Shown: positions 57,972-64,000 of the stretch, piece after piece
Layout: each line of letters starts with the position of its first letter
Numbering within the stretch: the stretch's first letter is position 1
Assembly (NCBI GenBank): GCA_947359465.1
Contig: OX375873.1
Location: forward strand, 55,461,573 to 55,525,572
DNA length: 64,000 nt
From: Metellina segmentata
Lineage: Eukaryota > Arthropoda > Arachnida > Araneae > Tetragnathidae
Reading direction: 5' to 3'
Position numbers and translations under genes: made by a program
The notes under the pieces: generated by a model
Told to the model about the DNA's origin: nothing
What the model saw: only the letters and a program-made list of their open reading frames with translations
Database searches by the model: none

Positions 57972-58753
57972 TAGGGATGCGACATCGATGTCGATGTTTT
58001 CAAAACATCGATGTTTTTTAAAAAACATGTATTTAACATCGATGTATTGGGGTCGATGTTTTTGTAACATCGATGTTTATACTTGTCGATGTTTTATTTT
58101 TAAATGAACAAAGTACCTTTATAAAAATTTAAAAAATAACCAAGTAGCATAATTTTCATAATCAGCAAATTAAACACACTTTTAGACCAAAGTGACCAAG
58201 GATGAAGGGTCTGAAAAGTAGAGACGTGACATCGATGATGTTTTCTAAACATTGATGTTTTAGAAAAAAACATCGATGTACTGGAGCCGATGTCGCATTA
58301 CAAGTTGCTAAACCAGTGTTAAGAAATGGGGAAACAAGTTTAAATACACTGAATTTTAAAAACATCGATGGTTTGGGGGCGATGTATTATCAACATCGAT
58401 GTTTTAATTTTGAACATCGAGGCTTTGCTGTCGATGTCGCATCAATAGTTGCTAAACCAGTTTTTAAGAAATGGGGAAAAAAAGTTTAAATACACTGAAT
58501 TTTAAAAACATCGATGGTTTAGGGGCGATGTATTATCAACATCGATGTTTTAATTTTGAACACCAAAGTTTCAAAACATCGATGTTTTGCTGTCGATGTA
58601 GTATCACAAGTTGATAAACCAGTTTTAAGAAATGGGGGGGAAAGTTTAAATACACTGAATTTTAAAAACATCAATGTTTTTGGGTCGATGTATTAGTAAC
58701 ATCGATGTTTTAATTTTGAACATCGATGTTTTGCTATCGATGTCGCATCCCTA
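57972..58753 (+). mobile_element. hAT-like MITE, copy 4 (ACATCGATGT family), 782 bp
   Basis: It starts TAGGGATGCGACATCGATG at 57972 and ends CGATGTCGCATCCCTA at 58753. The flanks GTAGGTAT (57964-57971) and GTAGGCAT (58754-58761) are an 8-bp duplication with one mismatch. About ten exact ACATCGATGT decamers occur. After a ~210-bp block and a decayed inner terminus at 58217, pseudo-ends of the form GATGTCGCAT recur at 58289, 58433, 58594 and 58739, giving three tandem units of 144, 161 and 145 bp. Orientation is as in copies 2 and 3. It is non-coding. Confidence 0.9.
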
Positions 58754-61700
58754 GTAGGCATGTGTGTACTTACCTGAAGTACACATTCATATATAAGCAT
58801 GTGTACTTCAGATTCTTTAGTGTCGTAGGACAATGTGTGTTACTTAATTGGGATAATTGTAAAAGTAAAATATAGTAAAAGGATATTTATGATGATTAAA
58901 ACTTTAAAGTTTTATAAAGAACTTCATTGACATATCCATTATTTACTTAAAATTATTTTTCAAAAAAGTTCTTTAAGTTACTCCTTAACCTTAAGTTATA
59001 GATGACACAATGTCATGTGTTGCTGACTTTTGAACTCTTATTCCGACTATCATCAAGCACCACTTATGTTTCAAATACTGTTCTTTTAATGGAAGCAAAA
59101 GTTTTACGAATATTTTGCTTTCTAAATCCCTGGAAGTCGATTTTCTTAAAAACATGACATCTTTCTTCACTTACCTATACAAAATAGATTATTTTTTTTA
59201 AAGATAAATTTCTCCGAAATTAATTTAATCACTCACCTTTCGACATTTTAAATGTCACGAAAATAAATGTGTTCGTCTAAACTAGCGATATCTTCAATAA
59301 ATAGTTCATGTGACTACGAAGTCATAAGTTGATCACATGGTTAATAAATCTATTATTTTGAATATCGCATTAGATGGCTGAACTGATTTCATTATTGATT
59401 TAATGGATTGTTTCATTTAAAATATTTGTAACGATTTTTTTTTTATAATTGCACGTTTCTTTTGAGACAAAATTTAACTACATAAAAGCTATCTTTCTAT
59501 TTAATTCGTAATTTTTTTAATCTTTATAAAATGCATGAAATAGTAAGGTGACCGGATACTCAAGAGAATAGCATAAGTACATAGCACACAAGAAAAAATA
59601 CTGGAACATACGAGGATAATAAATTTAACTAAAATTATCTTGCTTAGTTCGTACTAACATAAAATATTTAAAAATAAAACAATCTGAAAGGAAATAATTA
59701 AATTTAAGGTTAACGATTTATCCAAGTTGAGATTTAAAAAAGAGATGTCAAAATCAGCAGCAACGAAACGTCCGCTTTATCCCGAAACAATGAAAGATAC
59801 GTTCATTATAAACAGTACATACGGATTGTAACCAAGGATGACAAGTATGGGGGAATATATAAAAAAAAAATAACAGTTTGGTATTTAATTATAGTAATTT
59901 GAAGCACTTGAATAAAATAATTCACAATATTCACACAGAATAAGTTAAAGGATTCCATATTGTGTAGACATGTGTTTCGACCGAAAAGATAAAGTTTAAG
60001 AAAAAATAAATAACAGAAAACTAGTATCCAACACTCACAAAAAGTATTTTATGAGAAATCACACAACAAAAATAATTGTGAACTTATTTTTTTCTTAAGT
60101 GATTGGCTTTTTAAATGGAGCTTCTGAAATATTTTCAGCACCTCGAAAACACAAAAATGGTGCGACTAAACATAACGGATTTTCGACATGCTCAAAACAG
60201 AATTTGGGGTATCCTCTAACAAACATTTCAACAGCATTTGATAATTGTCTTCCGAGATATTGCGGCGTTCCATATTACGTGCACTTACCTTAAGTCCCAC
60301 AAGTGTTCCAAAATTCCGTTGTGCAGAATGTTTCTCTCCCATTCCTTACCATATCTAGAAGAAATGGACCGATAAGTCATTTGTACACTATATTCCGGCT
60401 TTTTTTAGCATGTTTTTGTAACGGCTGGAATAAATACATCCCAACATTGAATGCGGCTAGGACAAACGGGTGTAATAAAAAGTATTCGGACTGAATTTGT
60501 TCCAAAACTACTAACTTCGACTTGAAACTCCCTCTCTTTTTCTCTCTTTAACCCTTTCAAACTTATTCATTACACTATATAATCAGTAGTTCCTGTAAAT
60601 CCCGATGAATTTTGATAACTTGACGCGATATGTCGGTGTTCTAGTCTGCATTTGTAAAAAAGTAATAACGGTAGCTAAGATGATCAGAGAAATTAAAGAA
60701 CTAAAATCTGTAAATACCGTTCAGTGGAAAATCTACATTTACGTGATATTTTAGATGAAAAGCTGGTGGATAAGAGCATTAGCAGAGTAAGTTTTGGGGG
60801 TGAGAAGATTTATTAAGAGAATGGCTTACCCTAAATAAAAATGAAATATTTGCACACAGAATATTTTCGTCAAGTCTATCGGTTTTGTCATTTATATCAA
60901 AGCGAATGTTTCAGCGTTTTGTCTTATACAAATATCACGCCAAAAGGACTGAAATTTTTTTATGGTCCCATATCTTTTGCATACCAGTAACTTATTCAGT
61001 GTCGAATAAATTGAATAGAGGAATCGAGATTACAAAGCTTATATGACATATTTAGCTATTATTTATAAAACTGCAGAGAAAGAACAAGCAACCACCATTT
61101 CTTTAACACCACCTACATTGGCAGTAGTATGATATCCAATCTTCATCTAGAAATTTGTCCTCGATACTTGCAAAAAAACGGTTTGTCAAATATTATCTCA
61201 GAAAAATATGTATGCTCATTTAAGGGAGGAGATTCTTCTCTTTGGGCAAGTTGGAATTTATCTGCATGATATTCATCATCATAATCTAACACTAATTCTG
61301 CATATACTTTAGTATAAAGGAAGAGAAGTCCATATCCCATTCTTCCGTCAAAACGATGGTATACATTAATGGGGATTTTTCTCTTAAAGATATTGTATTA
61401 AGAGTAAATTATTAAACTACTAGTATATTCTATTACCATTTTTAAAAAATAGACCGAATAGAACTTGAAAATGTTTTGACGAAATTCAAAATTTTTAGAG
61501 CACTAAATCTAAGAAAATGCTGTGAATGCTTTTCTTATTTTTACAATCACAATATCAACATTCGTAAGTATTTGGAAGTTAGGTTGAATGAAATTTTCTA
61601 GACACATCACTCTTAAACAAGGTTCATGATCTAAACAAAAATCCTCTACTAGATTTCTTTTCAGAGGCTTTCTGCGGAATTCTCTCCCTAACGTGCAAGC

Positions 61701-62599
61701 TGCATTGTAAATTTAAATAATTTTTCATCCGATTACGTACAAAAAACGTTTAGCTAAATGAAAAGCTAAAATAATTACACAAAAGTTATATCACTATACA
61801 CTGCCGTTATTTATCACGAGTTTCAGTGTTTACCTTCGGGAAGAGAAGAGGGGTTTACTTCCGGTAAACCAATATGGAATGTGTACATGAAAGCTCGTTC
61901 TACCGCACTAACATCAACATCATCTCAACAAGCCTCTCATACCAGAGGCAAAGGGTTTGATACGAAGTTGTTACACGGAGATTGAGAGCCCAAGAAACGT
62001 CACAAACTCCAGCTGCTTCGTTCTGAGCGTCACGTATCTTATTGGAAAAATTAGACGAACTTATAGCATGCCATGCTATTTCCGTAGTTATTCTTTAAAA
62101 CCACTGAATTCACACATCAAAACACTAACAAGGAACCAGAATTTAAATCCGAGTACGGCATGGGAATAAAACACAAAATATAAGAGCCAGAATACTTAGA
62201 CTATGTACTAGAATTATTCAGCTTCTTACAGTAGTACAATTAGCCCTCGGCCTGTTTAAAAAATGTTTTTAACCAATATACTTAAAAAGCTGTTTTATGA
62301 CACTTTAATTTACACTTGTGCAAGAAAAATTATTACAGACGAGCCTATGCAAAATACATAACGCCACCTATGCACGTAATTGGTTCTGTCTGCTGGTGAA
62401 TTTATAAAGGTGGCATCTAGAGCTCTTTTCGCCGTGAGAATGATAATGGCTTAAATCGTGATAACTTGCCAAAGTGGTTTAATCGTTGGAGCTAGTGAGA
62501 TAACATTTCGGAGACAGATGTTAAGTTTTGGATTTTTACCGTACTACCAATTCAAAGGTGTAAATTAACTACAAGTATTCTGGCAAAACCTATAACTTA
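58754..62599. other. Long AT-rich stretch with no recognised gene
   Basis: Open frames at 60099-60293 and 60303-60494 lie close together but in sequence I do not recognise. At 61852-61870 GGTTTAC and GTAAACC face each other around an ETS-type ACTTCCGG core, an isolated motif. No gene is supported. Confidence 0.45.
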
Positions 62600-63422
62600 C
62601 GACAGCAGTGTGGCCGTAAGACTATGAGTGAACGGGACCAGCTTCAGCTAGCAAGAATCGCGTCTTGCGATAGGTGTAAGATGTTGCCTCATATAGCATC
62701 GGCACTCGACATCAGTGTGAGGACAGCAACGTTCTATCAAAAATATAGACCTTAGGACCCGACGTCCAAACTGGAGTACACTTGATGAATACTCGACACA
62801 GCTATAACCCTCGCCCAGGTTCAGGAACACCACCACTGGACACCATAATTAGAAACGTACAGCCTTTCGTCGAAAATTTCCAGTTTTTTTTCGGCAGGTG
62901 GTATGATTTGTGTGCGGAGTCATGAAGTCATGGATCCCGCATGTCAACTGGGATTGCACAGGCTGTTGGCGGCTTCGTAATGCTAAGGAGTTTGCTTAAT
63001 CTGGCATTCATCCCTAGTACGTCTACAAACATATCTGACAGGTAAAAGCTATGCGTGCATCTTTTCTAACGAGTTACACCCGTTAATGTACCCAGTTCAT
63101 CATGACGGGCATGGCCTCTTCCAACAGGACAATGCAACACATGTCTAGACACACCAAATTATGGTTAGAGGACCATTTATCTAAGTTTGGAGATTCGCCA
63201 TTCCTACCTAAGCTACCACATCTCAACGTTATTGAACACATCTGGGACGCCATGCAACGCGATGTGAAACATAGAAATCCACCTCGGAATACAACAGAAT
63301 TGTGGACCGCTCAGCAGGATGCATGTTCAATGCTTACAGAATACTTCTGGAAGCTCGTGGAGTTTCCATGCCCCGTCGTATTTCTAGTTCTACGCTCCCC
63401 GGGAAAGCATACGAAGTATTAG
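62600..63422 (+). pseudogene. Tc1-like transposase relic, heavily decayed
   Basis: From 62623 a frame reads MSERDQLQLARIASCDRCKM, then IASALDISVRTATFYQKYR, like the Tc1 N-terminal helix-turn-helix. NPRPGSGTPPLD follows near 62805. A deletion removes the region with the first catalytic Asp. GLFQQDNATHV (about 63110-63143) holds the second Asp. A shifted frame continues with KLWLEDHLSKFGDSPFLPKL and LNVIEHIWDAMQRDVKHRNP, where the usual SPDLNPIE is changed to LPHLNVIE. PPRNTTELWTAQQDACS and a degraded MPRRIS segment finish it. Inverted ends were not recognised. Confidence 0.8.
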
Positions 63423-64000
63423 ACTGGTGTACCAATTTCTCCTGAAATGTAGTGTAATTCTAATTAATATTCAAAGTTGATTTTCCCTGAGCCAAGTCCT
63501 AAATGCATAGAAATCTCGAAACATATACTTCATATAGATTTCGAATATATTGAACATCATGCTATTATTTTCTAATAGAAAGGAATGCCATGCCTAAAAA
63601 CCTTTATCTTTTTATTCGATTTAACCTTTAGACTACAACCGGTACGGCCGTTGTACTTTAATCGCGCCAAGAAAGAATTTAGACCGCAGTTGTACCTTGA
63701 AAGTTATAAAAATCGCGCCAGTTATATCTACAGCCGAAGTCAAAAGGTTAAATCATTTAGAATTACATTAATTTCACCTTTCGTTTCCTCTTCACACAGC
63801 GTTGCTGTCTCAGCGTTAATTTTAAATACTTTCCCAGGTTCTCTTCGATTACACCCTCCACCCCTTAGACATATGGCATGAAAATATTTTACTTCTGGCC
63901 GTGACCATGTGAGATCAGAGACGAGCTGCTTGCTGTAGCGGGGCGTGGGCCAACAATTCGACTCACGACTGCAAACTAATTTCCCCCCCCCCTTAACAAA
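63423..64000. other. Right edge of the window, no recognised gene
   Basis: A 98-codon plus-strand open frame (63585-63881) is unrecognised. The last ~110 bases are GC-richer (GTAGCGGGGCGTGGGCCAAC) and could be the start of another SINE, cut by the window edge. Confidence 0.35.

Noticed and set aside
57972..58753. Regularly spaced palindromic repeats reminiscent of a CRISPR array
   Set aside because: The motif is a short self-complementary decamer with irregular spacing inside an element with inverted ends and an 8-bp target duplication. The spacers are themselves repeats and there are no cas genes. The genome is animal-type.
61852..61870. Small palindrome around an ETS-type ACTTCCGG core as a promoter element
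   Set aside because: It is a single isolated motif without other promoter signals or a gene nearby.

Overview
This is an AT-rich, animal-type intergenic window. No exon, rRNA or tRNA of a host gene could be identified with confidence. Everything recognisable is mobile DNA, plus two or three GC-rich patches that may be host regulatory sequence. The mix of elements (mariner and Tc1 transposases, hAT elements, Helitrons, pogo-like, Harbinger-like and TTAA-flanked MITEs, tRNA-headed SINEs, a LINE tail) points to an invertebrate, probably an arthropod. I cannot name the species.

Layout. 1-3.5 kb: featureless AT-rich DNA. 3.56-4.30 kb: a GC-rich patch followed by a two-copy ~170-bp tandem duplication. 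8.12-9.03 kb: a TTAA-flanked MITE with a Harbinger-like MITE inserted exactly in its right TTAA. 9.46-11.59 kb: a Helitron with both ends. 13.86-14.05 kb: LINE C-terminal relic (minus strand). 14.59-15.41 kb: a SINE split by a 556-bp hAT-like element. 16.5-23.3 kb: more SINE pieces, a coding-like relic, two tandem Helitron-type 5' ends and a long (AT)n run. 27.08-27.82 kb: second hAT-like element. 32.63-33.08 kb: pogo/Tigger-like element. 35-40 kb: SINEs. 40.14-40.69 kb: GC-rich promoter-like island. 41.37-41.93 kb: internally deleted Tc1 element. 46.22-46.86 kb: short Helitron carrying two histone-type stem-loop motifs. 53.10-54.84 kb: Tc1 relic cut by a decayed hAT element that still encodes the hAT C-terminus. 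55.47-56.79 kb: a nearly complete mariner-type element with a transposase broken by two frameshifts. 57.97-58.75 kb: third hAT-like element. 62.6-63.4 kb: another Tc1 relic.

The main find is a local family of hAT-like elements with TAGGGATGCGACATCGA termini. They are packed with the self-complementary ACATCGATGT motif and carry internal tandem ~145-160-bp units that each end in a pseudo-terminus. Three copies have 8-bp target duplications. A fourth, decayed copy holds a readable hAT dimerisation tail and so ties the non-coding copies to their likely source. Nesting (hAT in SINE, hAT in Tc1, Harbinger in TTAA element) gives a relative order of insertions.

The short open frames of 60-100 codons scattered through the window are what chance gives in such sequence, and most were left out. 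Boundaries rest on terminal motifs and target duplications read by eye; no search or alignment was run.
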